From Spirochaetales bacterium (GTDB taxonomy: Bacteria; Spirochaetota; Leptospiria; Leptospirales; Leptonemataceae), in contig JABTUL010000001.1 of NCBI GenBank assembly GCA_015075425.1, positions 930,001-994,000 of the forward strand: 64,000 nt of DNA, written 5' to 3'. Positions 34,675 through 44,174 of this stretch are shown piece by piece. Below the pieces are notes generated by a model. It was not told the origin of the DNA and did no database searches. It worked only from the letters and a program-made list of their open reading frames with translations. Numbering within the stretch: position 1 is the first letter of the stretch; every line of letters begins with the position of its first letter. The position numbers were made by a program, and so were the translations under genes.

Positions 34675-36654
34675 ATGATCTCCTGGTACAATCGGATTGG
34701 ATTTCGCGTGTTTCTTGTTGTTCTGGGACTCAACGTGTTCCTCTCTCTGGGCATTTCGCTGGGAATGCATGTCCTGCTCCGCGCACAGTATTTTGCGCAA
34801 TTTAAAGAGAGCAAGCTGGCTCTGGCACGTGCCCTGGCGCGAGCCGTGGATGGTGCGGCCCATGACCGTTTTCGATCTCTTGATTCTTTACAGGACCCCT
34901 ACTATCAGCGTTTGCTGTCCTATTTTCGCGGAATCCGCGAGCAGCACCCCGAGATTGTTTATCTTTATTCGCTCTCTTACGATACAGAACAAGAGGTTCT
35001 GCTTTACGGAGTGGATGCGACTGATGTTCCCACTGATACCGTATGGATCGAAAGCGAGCCGGTGTCTTTTTACATCAACCGGGTAACGGATGACTCCCTG
35101 CATCTGGTTTACAATGAACGTGATCAATCCGACTCTTTTATGGCTTTGAACGGGGCCCGGATCGAATACGACCCGGGGGATCGGCTCATAGAAATAGACG
35201 GTGTTCCTCTGCTGCGGATTTCACAGTCCAGCCCTCTGCGCCTGGAAATCCTTGCCGCAGACGCAAAGGGCGTTCAGGTGCACGCGCAAAATCGGATTGT
35301 GAGCTTTAAAGAAAATATGGAATTTCAGGGCGGGGAATCTGTCGAATGGTCGCTCTCCTTTAGTGCGGCGGGAGATCCAGGTTCAGATCCTGGTTCGGAA
35401 TACGTGGACGACGAAGAGAGTGTGCGTCTGCTCCTCGAGCAGATCCAGACCGGTAATGATCTGGTAGAAGATCAACTGCGGGTAACCAGTTATGGAGAAT
35501 ATATTTCTGCCCGGGCTGTCATCAGAAATGCAGGGCAGGTGAGCGGGCTTCTGGCCCTGGACATTTCCGTTGTGGCCATTGAAGAGTTCAACCGTTCTCT
35601 GGCTTTTCTGTCTCTGGGAGTTTTTCTGGTGGCGCTGCTACTCTCCTTTGCTCTGGCGATTTTTCTTACCCGGTTTATCAATCGTCCCATCAATGCCCTT
35701 TCTCAGGCTGTGGCCGCTTTTGGGCGGGGGGATCTCTCTGTGCCCGTGGCCTGGCACAGTCCGGATGAATTCGGGCAACTGGCTTTGAGCATGACGGCGA
35801 TGGCCGGCAGCCTTGAGGCTGCCAGATCGCACATTTTACGGATCAATGAGGCCTCGCGCAAATTCGTGCCTCAAGATTTCCTGCATTTTTTGAATCGCGA
35901 AGATCTCACCCAGATCCGTCTGGGCGATCAGGTTGAGGCATCTTTGAGCATACTGTTTTCTGATATTCGTTCTTTTACTTCGATCTCTGAAGCTATGTCT
36001 CCGGAAGAAAATTTCCGTTTCATTAATGATTATTTAAAAACTATGGGTCCCCGTATCAGAGATCATTCAGGATTTATTGATAAATATATTGGAGATGCCA
36101 TCATGGCTCTGTTTCCACAGGCCGCAGAGGATGCGGTGGCCTCCGCTATCAGCATGCAGCAAGCCATGAACCACTACAATGAATCCTGGGATGTCAACCG
36201 CTTTGGTCGCCTGCGGATTGGAGTGGGAATCCATACCGGCCGCATGATGCTGGGAATTGTGGGTGAAGAGATGCGCATGGACAGTACCGTGATCAGTGAT
36301 GCTGTAAATATTGCGGCCCGTCTGGAAAGTCTGAGCAAATCGTACGGTTGCCGCATCCTGATCAGTTCTGTAACCTATAACGAACTACAGCCCGCACAGA
36401 GGGAAGATTGTCGCTATCTGGGTCCCATGCCCATTCGCGGTAAGTCGAGTGAAGTGCAGATCTATGAGGTCTTCTCCGCAGACTCCGATTCCATGCGCTC
36501 CTGGAAATTAGCGTCCCGGAACCGATTTGAGGCAGCCGTCCAGGCTATGGCTGAAGGCAATAATCTGGCTGCGGTCACTCTTTTTGGGGCTCTGGCTAAA
36601 GAAATGCCGGCAGATCGGACCATCAACGCTCTGCTGGCCCGTTCTCAGGCTTAG
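34675..36654 (+). CDS. Membrane-bound class III adenylate/guanylate cyclase
   Basis: A 659-aa sensor enzyme. TM1 lies at about residues 10-33, a periplasmic sensor region of about 270 residues follows (with a PDZ-like GDRLIEIDGVPLL segment), TM2 lies at about 305-330 (LGVFLVALLLSFALAIFL), then HAMP (RFINRPINALSQAVAAFG), then the cyclase domain. Metal aspartates are in FSDIRSFT and YIGDAIMALF. The IDKYIGDA lysine and DSTVISDAVNIAARLE favour adenylate cyclase. No receptor domain I can name. A start at 34651 is possible. It is divergent from recC. Confidence 0.92.
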   Translation: MISWYNRIGFRVFLVVLGLNVFLSLGISLGMHVLLRAQYFAQFKESKLALARALARAVDGAAHDRFRSLDSLQDPYYQRLLSYFRGIREQHPEIVYLYSLSYDTEQEVLLYGVDATDVPTDTVWIESEPVSFYINRVTDDSLHLVYNERDQSDSFMALNGARIEYDPGDRLIEIDGVPLLRISQSSPLRLEILAADAKGVQVHAQNRIVSFKENMEFQGGESVEWSLSFSAAGDPGSDPGSEYVDDEESVRLLLEQIQTGNDLVEDQLRVTSYGEYISARAVIRNAGQVSGLLALDISVVAIEEFNRSLAFLSLGVFLVALLLSFALAIFLTRFINRPINALSQAVAAFGRGDLSVPVAWHSPDEFGQLALSMTAMAGSLEAARSHILRINEASRKFVPQDFLHFLNREDLTQIRLGDQVEASLSILFSDIRSFTSISEAMSPEENFRFINDYLKTMGPRIRDHSGFIDKYIGDAIMALFPQAAEDAVASAISMQQAMNHYNESWDVNRFGRLRIGVGIHTGRMMLGIVGEEMRMDSTVISDAVNIAARLESLSKSYGCRILISSVTYNELQPAQREDCRYLGPMPIRGKSSEVQIYEVFSADSDSMRSWKLASRNRFEAAVQAMAEGNNLAAVTLFGALAKEMPADRTINALLARSQA

Positions 36655-36720
36655 TTGGAGCAGGCTGAGTTTACCTTGAAAAAGAGCAGACGAGGCAATA
36701 ACTTGGATAGAAATGGATGA

Positions 36721-36978
36721 ATGCTCCTTCATCGTGTTCTTCCGCTTCTTCTCCTTCTTTCCTGCAGCGCTCTGCCCAGTGATGTAGATGTAGAGCGGGT
36801 TAAAGAAACGTTTCTGGCCCTTCGATTTCAATCTGCGGCAACTGACGAGAATCAGGGTCTTCCCGATCGTGAGCTCTTTGAACAGGCCTGCCGGCGAGTC
36901 GGCGTGCGCTGTAACCATGTGCTGCAGAAACTTAAGGAAAAAGATCCAGAATTTTACCGCCGACTTGAAATGCCATGA
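36721..36978 (+). CDS. Small lipoprotein of unknown function
   Basis: An 85-aa protein with signal and lipobox (VLPLLLLLSC). The mature part is charged, with one Cys pair (QACRRVGVRCNH) and a helical tail. Its stop overlaps the start of the S41 protease gene by 4 nt (ATGA), so it is probably a partner, substrate or adaptor of that protease. Not recognised otherwise. Confidence 0.68.
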   Translation: MLLHRVLPLLLLLSCSALPSDVDVERVKETFLALRFQSAATDENQGLPDRELFEQACRRVGVRCNHVLQKLKEKDPEFYRRLEMP

Positions 36979-38312
36979 AATTTTCCCCGCGGGCTGTAAG
37001 GATGCTCCTTGCCCTTTCTTTAGGATTGAATGTATTCCTGCTGGCTCTGCCAGCCCGGGCCAATGCAGGCAGTCATCGCTACCAGGAAATATTTCAGAAT
37101 GTACTTTTTTATGTAAGGACTCTCTTTCCCATCGAGATAGATGATCATCGCTTATTTGTAGGCGCCATTCGCGGCCTCCTCAGTGCCACGGGCGACCCGC
37201 ATACACGATTCCTGGACGCGGATGAGCACAAAGAGTTCAATCAGGCAGAGGGAGGTCAAAGAATCGGAGTTGGTGTTGAGGTTACTCTCCGGGCCGGTTA
37301 CCCTGTGGTTGTGGCACCCGTCCCCGGTAGCCCGGCAGAAAAGGCAGGAATCAAGACAGGTGACATTATTGTTGCCATCGATCAGCAAAGTATGACCGGG
37401 CTTGAGTTCGGACGCATTCTGGACCTGATCTCGGGCCCGGCGGGCAGTGTTGTTGCTCTGCGTATCAAGCGCGGTGATGATCTTTTTACCGTAAATATTG
37501 AGCGTGGCCTGTTTGATCTGGAGTATTGCACGGGAGAGAAAATCGATGATGTGGGTTACATACGACTGACGCAGTTTTATGGCGAAGAATCCGGCGCCAT
37601 AACTCGTTTCCGCGCTTTGCTCCTTGAATACCGCTCCTTGAAGGGCTTGATTTTAGATTTACGCAATAACACTGGCGGGCACCTTTCTATGGCGGCCACT
37701 CTCACGGCGTATTTCCTCAAAGAGGGCCAGCCGATTGTCCATGCTCAGGGCAGAGAGGGCAAGCGCAGTCTTCTGGCCCAGGGAGAGGTGGACCTGGCAG
37801 GAAACGCACCGCTGGTCGTTCTGGTAAATGAAGGATCGGCTTCCGCTTCAGAGATTATGGCCGGAGCATTGCAGGATCATCGTCGAGCAGTGATCATTGG
37901 TAAAAAAACTTTTGGAAAGGCAAGCGTGCAAAGGATCATTCGTCCCCTGCCAGCAGACAGTGCACTGATTATCACTACCCAGCACTATCTGACGCCATCC
38001 ATGCGCAACTTGCAGGGGCAGGGACTCATGCCGGATATTGTTGTTCCGGAAATCGCACCGGACGAGGAAGAGGTGTTTTATCTCAAACAGATTCGCCGGA
38101 AAGGATTGATTGAAAACTTTCGGACCCGGGGAGCTTACAATGAAACTTCCGTGGCAAGATTTCAGGAAGAGTTAAAAGGCCATGGCTTTAGAATCCGCCC
38201 GCAGCTGTTGACCATTATTTTGAAACAGGAATACGGCTTGATGGAGAAGGTGGATCTTGAGACAGATGTCCAGCTATCTCGGGCTGTGCAGTTTATCCAG
38301 ACAGGAAAATGA
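36975..38312 (+). CDS. S41-family C-terminal processing protease (Ctp/Prc type)
   Basis: A 445-aa exported protease. Signal sequence (MLLALSLGLNVFLLALPARANA), then the N-terminal GDPHTRFLD segment, a PDZ domain (GVGVEVTLRAGYPVVVAPVPGSPAEKAGIKTGD) and the peptidase core. The catalytic serine is in NEGSASASEIMAGALQD and the lysine in GKKTFGKASVQ. It trims C-termini of periplasmic proteins. It is coupled on both sides by 4-nt overlaps, to the small lipoprotein and to the zinc-ribbon protein. Confidence 0.95.
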   Translation: MKFSPRAVRMLLALSLGLNVFLLALPARANAGSHRYQEIFQNVLFYVRTLFPIEIDDHRLFVGAIRGLLSATGDPHTRFLDADEHKEFNQAEGGQRIGVGVEVTLRAGYPVVVAPVPGSPAEKAGIKTGDIIVAIDQQSMTGLEFGRILDLISGPAGSVVALRIKRGDDLFTVNIERGLFDLEYCTGEKIDDVGYIRLTQFYGEESGAITRFRALLLEYRSLKGLILDLRNNTGGHLSMAATLTAYFLKEGQPIVHAQGREGKRSLLAQGEVDLAGNAPLVVLVNEGSASASEIMAGALQDHRRAVIIGKKTFGKASVQRIIRPLPADSALIITTQHYLTPSMRNLQGQGLMPDIVVPEIAPDEEEVFYLKQIRRKGLIENFRTRGAYNETSVARFQEELKGHGFRIRPQLLTIILKQEYGLMEKVDLETDVQLSRAVQFIQTGK

Positions 38313-38515
38313 AAGAGTATCGATGTTCATGCGGGCGCGGCCCGGGAGACGATGGTGTTGAGATCCACTCCAGCTACTCCCTGTGGGGTTATATCAAACT
38401 GGGTCTTGTGGGTATCACTGCCATGCCCCGTGAGATCACTTTCTATTGCTCCAGTTGTCGGCAGAGCTTTGCTCGAACGTCGGATAAGAAAACCATCGCA
38501 GAATTTTCTCGTTGA
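38309..38515 (+). CDS. Small zinc-ribbon-like protein
   Basis: A 68-aa cytoplasmic protein with two cysteine pairs: CSCG near the N-terminus and CSSC about 40 residues later, spaced like a zinc ribbon. In between is a hydrophobic stretch (LWGYIKLGLVGITAMP). It overlaps the S41 gene by 4 nt and tsaD by 1 nt. No known family comes to mind; nucleic-acid or protein binding are both possible. Confidence 0.62.
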   Translation: MKEYRCSCGRGPGDDGVEIHSSYSLWGYIKLGLVGITAMPREITFYCSSCRQSFARTSDKKTIAEFSR

Positions 38516-39504
38516 TGCTGGTGCTGGGAATTGAAAGTTCCTGTGACGAAACTTCCATAGCGATTGTCCGCGATGGTCGGCAAATTCTTTCTGTAAAAAC
38601 CTATTCCCAGATTGCCGAGCATGCCCCCTTTCAGGGGGTAGTGCCGGAGATCGCCAGCCGGTCCCATCTGGAAAAAATTAATTTTATTTATGAATCAGCA
38701 ATGGAGGAAAGCGGTGTCCAGCCCGGAGATCTGTCCGGTATTGCTGTGGCCAACCGCCCCGGTCTACCGGGATCTCTGCTCATGGGTGCTCAGTTTGCTC
38801 GCTGTTTATCTCTGGTTTATGATCTGCCCATCGCCCCGGTCGATCACGTAGAAGCACATTTTTATGCTCCCTGTCTGGAGGGGTTTGAGATGGAGTATCC
38901 GTTGATTGGCCTTTTGCTCTCCGGGGGCAATTCTGCCGTCTTTGAAATTCAAGACCTGGAGGATTTGCGCATTCTGGCCGATACGCATGACGATGCTCTG
39001 GGAGAAGCATACGATAAATGTGCTTCCATGCTGGGGCTTGGTTTTCCGGGAGGTCCGGCTCTCGAGGCTCTTGCGGCCCGTTGCGATTCATCGGTCCCTC
39101 TTTTGCTGCCGCCGCTCCTTCGTGAAATGCCGGAACCGCGATTTTCTTTTTCTGGCATCAAAACCGCTGTGCAGAAGGCTATCCGTGCCGGAGCCGATCC
39201 CACTACGCTGGCTTATAGCTTCCAGGAGCGCACCGTGGAGCTGGTGCTGCGTGTATTGGTGCGCTGTGTAGAAAGTTCGGGATGCCAGAAAATCGTGGCC
39301 GGCGGGGGGGTTCTGGCCAATGCAAACCTGAGAGGCCGACTCGATGAACTGGCAAATAAGGCCGGCTGGACAATCGTTTATCCGCAATCCCGCGCTCTTT
39401 GCACGGACAATGCGGCCATGGTAGCGGCCCTGGGCACCCGGCTCCTTTCTGGCAGGAAGCGGGCTGGCCTTGATTTTCCCGTTTCCAGCAGCCGATCGAC
39501 ATAG
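38515..39504 (+). CDS. tsaD: tRNA N6-adenosine threonylcarbamoyltransferase
   Basis: A 329-aa Kae1/TsaD ASKHA-fold enzyme that completes t6A37 of ANN-decoding tRNAs with TsaB and TsaE. Signatures: LGIESSCDETSIAIV at the N-terminus, PGLPGSLLMGAQFAR, the metal histidines in VDHVEAHFYA, LLSGGNSAVFEIQ, LGEAYDKCASMLGLG, ARFSF-like PRFSFSGIKTAV and AGGGVLANANLR. ATG 38515 overlaps the stop of the zinc-ribbon gene (TGATG). A terminator follows. Confidence 0.96.
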   Translation: MLVLGIESSCDETSIAIVRDGRQILSVKTYSQIAEHAPFQGVVPEIASRSHLEKINFIYESAMEESGVQPGDLSGIAVANRPGLPGSLLMGAQFARCLSLVYDLPIAPVDHVEAHFYAPCLEGFEMEYPLIGLLLSGGNSAVFEIQDLEDLRILADTHDDALGEAYDKCASMLGLGFPGGPALEALAARCDSSVPLLLPPLLREMPEPRFSFSGIKTAVQKAIRAGADPTTLAYSFQERTVELVLRVLVRCVESSGCQKIVAGGGVLANANLRGRLDELANKAGWTIVYPQSRALCTDNAAMVAALGTRLLSGRKRAGLDFPVSSSRST

Positions 39505-39547
39505 CGCACAGCCTCACTCGCTGACAGCGCTCCGCCGGGGGCTTGAA

Positions 39548-39579
39548 AAAAGAGCTTTGCATTTCTCCGGGGCTCTTTT
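39548..39579 (+). terminator. Probable intrinsic terminator after tsaD
   Basis: AAAAGAGC (39548-39555) pairs with GCTCTTTT (39572-39579) around a 16-nt loop, 44 nt after the tsaD stop. The T tract is only four long, so strength is uncertain. The remaining leader up to 39706 contains no gene. Confidence 0.58.
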
Positions 39580-39706
39580 AGGGTGGCTTACTCTTCTACA
39601 GGCGCAAAGTCCCCCGGTTTTTCTTCTGCTCATTTATGATTCTCAAGTTTGAAAGAAAAAAGGCCCCTTTACGTCAGGAGAGAAATTGTTTCAGGATTTA
39701 AGACAG

Positions 39707-39985
39707 ATGAATATTTATGTAGGAAACCTTTCTTACAATACGACAGAAGCAGCCCTGCGCGATAAGTTCGGGGCATTTGGTGACGTGGAAAGCGTTAAAA
39801 TCATTAAAGATCAGTATTCCGGTCGTTCTAAGGGCTTTGGTTTTGTTACCATGCCTGATGACGACAAAGCACAGCTCGCAATCAAAGAACTCAATGGCAA
39901 GAATATCGATGGGCGCGATGTTAAAGTGAATCAAGCCCGCGACCGCGAACCGCCCGCACGTGGTGGTCGGGATCGCGACCGCTAA
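39707..39985 (+). CDS. RRM-domain RNA-binding protein
   Basis: A 92-aa single RNA-recognition-motif protein of the glycine-rich/cyanobacterial Rbp type. RNP2 is IYVGNL at residues 3-8 and RNP1 is KGFGFVTM. The short tail is Arg/Asp/Gly rich (RDREPPARGGRDRDR). ATG 39707 with AGGA 10 nt upstream fits the family start; a TTG at 39686 with AGGAG 5 nt upstream would add seven residues. Such proteins are often cold-induced; no cold-shock leader can be proved here. A 202-nt leader region separates it from tsaD. Confidence 0.93.
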   Translation: MNIYVGNLSYNTTEAALRDKFGAFGDVESVKIIKDQYSGRSKGFGFVTMPDDDKAQLAIKELNGKNIDGRDVKVNQARDREPPARGGRDRDR

Positions 39986-40003
39986 CGCTTGAGAAATCCC
40001 GGG

Positions 40004-41740
40004 TCACTGGCCCGGGGTTCCGTTGGGATTGGCCGCATCACAGCTAAAATCCGTACTGTTATTGCCTGTGTTGCCAGTTGCCGGGCTGCGCACCGATGGT
40101 TGATCAGAACACCCTGTGGTGGCTGCCGTCTGGAAAACACAGGCGGTCCCCCAACCTACATAATCCATTACCGCCGGTCCGGTGGCTCCTGGCGCCAGGG
40201 CACCGCCGCACGCTTGAGCGGGCAGGGTCAGGTCCGTTTTGAGCAAAGACACCGTTGCCCCACCGTTGGTCAGGCTCCAGGTGGCTGTATCAAAGTAGGC
40301 CGTGACCGCTGATAGACTGGCAGAAGTATAACAATTGCTATCCCCTGCCACAAGGACAGCGCGCCCGTTGGCCGCCAGTGATTCTGCGCCAAACGTATGC
40401 ATAAGAGCCACAGTGCCGGCACCGTTGATCCAGCGCAATGTTGCTCCCTCCAGGTGAACCGCTGAACCTGTCGTATTGATGATTTCAACAAATTCATCCG
40501 CTGTCGTGCTACAGGCACCACTGGGATCATAGAGTACTTCTGAAATGAGCACACTTCCAGCCGATAGGTTTCCTATGTGCTGTGTTGTGCAGTCATTGGT
40601 CGCACCCGGGGTTTTGACCGCGTAGCGGAAATCCGTGGCATTGGTATTGGTATCGGAACCGTTGGTGCACCGGGAAATACCGGAAGAGTCGCCAACCGAC
40701 GGGGCACGTGAACTGTTCTCCGTGGTCCCGCTACCTCCCAGAGTAACCCAGTCAATGACATGAGCATCGGTTGGAGCGGTAATATTAGAATTACCAACAG
40801 TTAGAGCAATACAATAATCTTCTTCTATGTTTCCCAGGTCAGCCTGGTTGACATTGAGAAGTGCATGACCGGAACGGGCAATGACATAGTAGCCCCCCGC
40901 AGGGATGGTGCCTACAAGGGCATGTTTTCCGCTGATCGAGCCCATGTCACAATTGTCGTCACGCTGGATCCAGGCATTGCTTGCGGCAAGGTCCACGGCT
41001 GCCGTGCCTGTATTGTAAAGCTCAATAAAATCATTGTTCGCAGCACCGGATCCCACTTCATTGATCACAACGGTCGTCAAACGGGCTCCATTGGAAGAGC
41101 CGATGGTTGGATCCTGTCCGCGAAAATCATCGTTGTTTCTGTTGGTATCAGTTCCATTGGGGAAACGCGCAGCGGCCTGATCGTTTCCAGGATAGGTGGC
41201 GCGAACGCCGTTTTCCGTTGTTCCCGCACCGCCCACCGTGACCCAGTCAAGCACTGTGGTATCCGATGGTCCGGCGACGGCAGAACTGGACCGGGCCAGA
41301 GCAAAGCAGTGACCGTCGGCCAGAGCATTGCTCAGACCGATCTGGTTCACTTTCAGTAAATTGTGCCCGGAAGGCGCGATCACGAAATAGCTTTTCTCCG
41401 CGAGGCTACCACTCAAAGCGATGATTTGATCCGCGCCATTGCAGGCCGCGTCAACATGTAGATAGATGCCCTCTGAGCTCAAATTTACCGTGCTGGAAGA
41501 AGGATTGTAAATTTCCACAAAATCATTATTGGGAAGGGTTGTTGCAAAGTAGACTTCATTGATGCACAGGTCCGTGCATTCATTGGGAATGCTTGTCGTG
41601 GTAGTACTGCCAGCTGAGGTAGAGCTGCTTTTGGGCCCGCCCCAGAGCATGAGCACCGCCAGATTCTGGGTATCATCCTCCTGATACTGGCAGGCCAGAA
41701 GAAGGGCCAGGCAGAGCACGATTTTGGGCAGACGGTTCAT
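40004..41740 (-). CDS. Lipoprotein with three lamin-tail (LTD) domains
   Basis: A 578-aa surface-type lipoprotein. Signal and lipobox end at LALLLAC; a Ser/Thr linker (SSSTSAGSTTTTS) follows. Three Ig-like lamin-tail domains come next, starting at CINEVYFATT, VINEVGSGAANNDFIELYN and ISEVLYDPSGACSTTADEFVEI, each with the INEV...FVEIYN...V.L signature and ending in a DWVTVGG / DYVGWG strand. Paired cysteines lie in each. LTD domains in bacteria are adhesive or tethering modules attached to exported proteins; no enzyme domain is present. It converges on the RRM gene. Confidence 0.88.
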   Translation of the reverse strand: MNRLPKIVLCLALLLACQYQEDDTQNLAVLMLWGGPKSSSTSAGSTTTTSIPNECTDLCINEVYFATTLPNNDFVEIYNPSSSTVNLSSEGIYLHVDAACNGADQIIALSGSLAEKSYFVIAPSGHNLLKVNQIGLSNALADGHCFALARSSSAVAGPSDTTVLDWVTVGGAGTTENGVRATYPGNDQAAARFPNGTDTNRNNDDFRGQDPTIGSSNGARLTTVVINEVGSGAANNDFIELYNTGTAAVDLAASNAWIQRDDNCDMGSISGKHALVGTIPAGGYYVIARSGHALLNVNQADLGNIEEDYCIALTVGNSNITAPTDAHVIDWVTLGGSGTTENSSRAPSVGDSSGISRCTNGSDTNTNATDFRYAVKTPGATNDCTTQHIGNLSAGSVLISEVLYDPSGACSTTADEFVEIINTTGSAVHLEGATLRWINGAGTVALMHTFGAESLAANGRAVLVAGDSNCYTSASLSAVTAYFDTATWSLTNGGATVSLLKTDLTLPAQACGGALAPGATGPAVMDYVGWGTACVFQTAATTGCSDQPSVRSPATGNTGNNSTDFSCDAANPNGTPGQ

Positions 41741-41816
41741 TCCCGTACCAATCGACGATCAATTAACCAGAAGAAAGGGTGCTGCAAAGGAAAAAAAGGT
41801 CGGTCCCGGAAAAAAA

Positions 41817-44174
41817 TTAGCCGCGCCGCAAAGCGTTCACGGTAACGCTGATGCTCGACAGGCCCATGAAAATGGCCCCGACTACCGGAGCGAGCCAGCC
41901 AACCATGGCCAGGGGCAGCAAAATCAGGTTGTACAGAAAGGCGAGGATCAGGTTTTGTTTCATGGTGCCTGCAGTACGCTTGCGGATGGCAAAAAATCGT
42001 TCGAGGAGCGGGAGTTCCTCGCGTAAGAAAAGGACATCGGCAGAATTGTGCAAGAGCTCATGGCGTCCCACAAAAGAAAAGCTGAGGTCAGCCGCTTTCA
42101 GGGCCACCGTATCATTGAGTCCGTCGCCAAAAAAAGCCACCCGGCCTTCCTGCCGGGCCTTCAGAATTTGCTCCTTTTTCATCATGGGCAGTTGCCCGGC
42201 AAGAAAATGCTCTATTCCCAGCTCGGTTGCAATGGCAGCTACGGCCTCCCGCCGGTCACCGGAGAGAAGGACCACCGGCAGGCCGATTTTTCTCAACACC
42301 TCCCGGGCTTCCGGTCGCAGAGCATCATCAAAGACGAAACGGGCGAGGATTTTGCCATCGCGCGCGAGCCACGTTTCCAGTTCAGGGGTTTGTTCACCGT
42401 GCACGACAATCCCGGCAGTATCTAAAAACGAGCGACTGCCCAGGAGAATGGATGACTGCCCGTCCTCTGAGCCAAGTCCCTGCCCGGTGTGTATATGCAC
42501 AGGGGAAGGCAGGGGAACGGCAGTACCTTCCACATCAGCTGCCGCCCGTTGCAGAGCTTCCGCTAAAGGATGTCCGGATCGCGCTTCTTTTTCCAGGGCA
42601 GCTGCCAGGAGAATAGCCCCGCTGACGGTTACATTGCTGTAAAGTTCAGTTTTCTTTAATTCAGGTCTTCCCTGGCTTACCGTGCCCGTTTTATCGATGA
42701 ACAGTTTTGTTAAACGAAGGGGAGTAAATGCCCGGCTGGCATTTTTTACCAGGATCCCCTGGCGATAAGCCTGACTCAGACCCACAATGCGGGCAACGGG
42801 CACGGCAAGGGCCAGGGCGCAGGGGCAGGCAACAATGAGCAGAGCGATGGTAGCGGATATCCCCCGGTTCAGATCCACCTGCCAGTAGAAGAGCAGGGTC
42901 AAAAAGGCCATAGCCAGTACAACGATGGTGAAAACCTGGCTGGTGATTTTAAAAAAACGTTCTGCGGGATCTTCTACCAGGGCCTGATCTATCCAGTGAC
43001 GCAGGCGGGCCAGTGTTCCGTCCTTTGTGCTTGTTTCAGCTTCGATGGTGATGGGATGAATGGTTTTGGATCCAGAAAAAATCTTCTGGCCACGAAAGCG
43101 CTCTACGGCGCGAAATTCTCCGGTCAGGAAGGACTCATCAAGCTCGGCTTTACTGTCCAGAAGAATGCCGTCCACGGGAACTATGGTTTTCGCCGGGATC
43201 TCAAGGTGCATCCCGGGTTCAATGGCCCCTGGACGAAGCATTGTTCTCTCAGGGAGCAGGTAAAGAACGCTGTCCGTGTATAGATTTTCCAGGTGGTAGG
43301 TGGTTTGCAGGCGGAGCTTTTGCTCCAGATATCTGCTGCACAAAAGAGCAAAGACTACAAAGGTTATCGAATCAAAGTAAACTTCTCCATTCCCGGAAAG
43401 CATAACCCAGGAACTGTAAAAAAAAGCTATGCCGATGCCGCTGACTGTAAGTATCTCCATGCCCGGTAGCTTCTTCTGGAAGAGAGCCAGGGCAGACTGA
43501 AAAATCGGCCGGGCAGAGTAAAGGAGTACCGGTAAAGTAAAAAGAAAAGCTACAATGTGAAAAAGATTTTTGATATGGGGATCCATTGTGGAAAAGAAGC
43601 CCGCGTAGAGGGACAGGCTCAGGATCATCATGTTGCCGCTGAAAAAGCCGGCCACCCCCATTCTCTGCAGAAGATCTCTGGTAGATTGCTTTTCCTGGTC
43701 GGCACGCCCACCCTGACTTACGGGAAAGAGTCCGTAGCCTGTCCGGGCCAGCCGGCCGGCAATGGTACGCAGGCGCACCTTTGCGGGATCATAGCAGATG
43801 GATAGCCGCATCGCTGTAAGACTTATCCGGTAGCTCTCGATGCCCGGTATATCTTTCAGGATTCGTTCTGATAGCCAGATGCAACTGGGGCAGTGCAGGG
43901 CGGGAATACTGAAGGTGCCTTTTTTTTTTCCTGCTTCCGTGGCGAGGCCTTCCTCCCATAAATCGTATTTTAGATCGTTGTCCGTGTCTGCCGGACGGGC
44001 TGCAAAATCATTACGTTTGATATAGTAATCGCCAAGGCCGGTGGAATGGATGATTTCCCAGGCCGTCCGGCAGCCTGGACAGCAAAAGGAATGTTCCGCG
44101 TTTTCCTGAGAAAGTATTCCGTCAACCAGAGCTTCGCCACAGTGGTAGCATTGATTTCTGGATACAGTAAGCAT
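41817..44174 (-). CDS. ccoI: Copper-translocating P-type ATPase of the cbb3 assembly set
   Basis: A 785-aa P1B ATPase that in the CcoI/FixI group exports Cu+ for assembly of the CcoN CuB site. The N-terminus carries the CcoI-type cysteine cluster CYHCG...FCCPGC (residues 9-35), then an HMA site C95-x2-C98 (ALHCPSC). The membrane CPC is C450-P-C452 and the phosphorylated D494 is in DKTGT; GDGLNDTVAL is the hinge. ATG 44174 overlaps the stop of the SafE-like gene by 1 nt. It ends the cco gene run. Confidence 0.94.
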   Translation of the reverse strand: MLTVSRNQCYHCGEALVDGILSQENAEHSFCCPGCRTAWEIIHSTGLGDYYIKRNDFAARPADTDNDLKYDLWEEGLATEAGKKKGTFSIPALHCPSCIWLSERILKDIPGIESYRISLTAMRLSICYDPAKVRLRTIAGRLARTGYGLFPVSQGGRADQEKQSTRDLLQRMGVAGFFSGNMMILSLSLYAGFFSTMDPHIKNLFHIVAFLFTLPVLLYSARPIFQSALALFQKKLPGMEILTVSGIGIAFFYSSWVMLSGNGEVYFDSITFVVFALLCSRYLEQKLRLQTTYHLENLYTDSVLYLLPERTMLRPGAIEPGMHLEIPAKTIVPVDGILLDSKAELDESFLTGEFRAVERFRGQKIFSGSKTIHPITIEAETSTKDGTLARLRHWIDQALVEDPAERFFKITSQVFTIVVLAMAFLTLLFYWQVDLNRGISATIALLIVACPCALALAVPVARIVGLSQAYRQGILVKNASRAFTPLRLTKLFIDKTGTVSQGRPELKKTELYSNVTVSGAILLAAALEKEARSGHPLAEALQRAAADVEGTAVPLPSPVHIHTGQGLGSEDGQSSILLGSRSFLDTAGIVVHGEQTPELETWLARDGKILARFVFDDALRPEAREVLRKIGLPVVLLSGDRREAVAAIATELGIEHFLAGQLPMMKKEQILKARQEGRVAFFGDGLNDTVALKAADLSFSFVGRHELLHNSADVLFLREELPLLERFFAIRKRTAGTMKQNLILAFLYNLILLPLAMVGWLAPVVGAIFMGLSSISVTVNALRRG

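Noticed and set aside
34624-34863. 80-codon N-terminal extension of recC
   Set aside because: It would run through the start of the divergent cyclase gene, and MRLYTCNDL at 34623 fits a RecC N-terminus.
39995-40019. Hairpin CCCGGG-loop-CCCGGG between the RRM and lamin-tail genes
   Set aside because: The stem is short, has no T run on either side and lies partly in coding sequence; not called as a terminator.
41851-42642. Plus-strand open frame (263 codons) over the copper ATPase gene
   Set aside because: Arg/Ser/Pro-rich composition typical of an antisense shadow; the minus-strand ATPase is certain.
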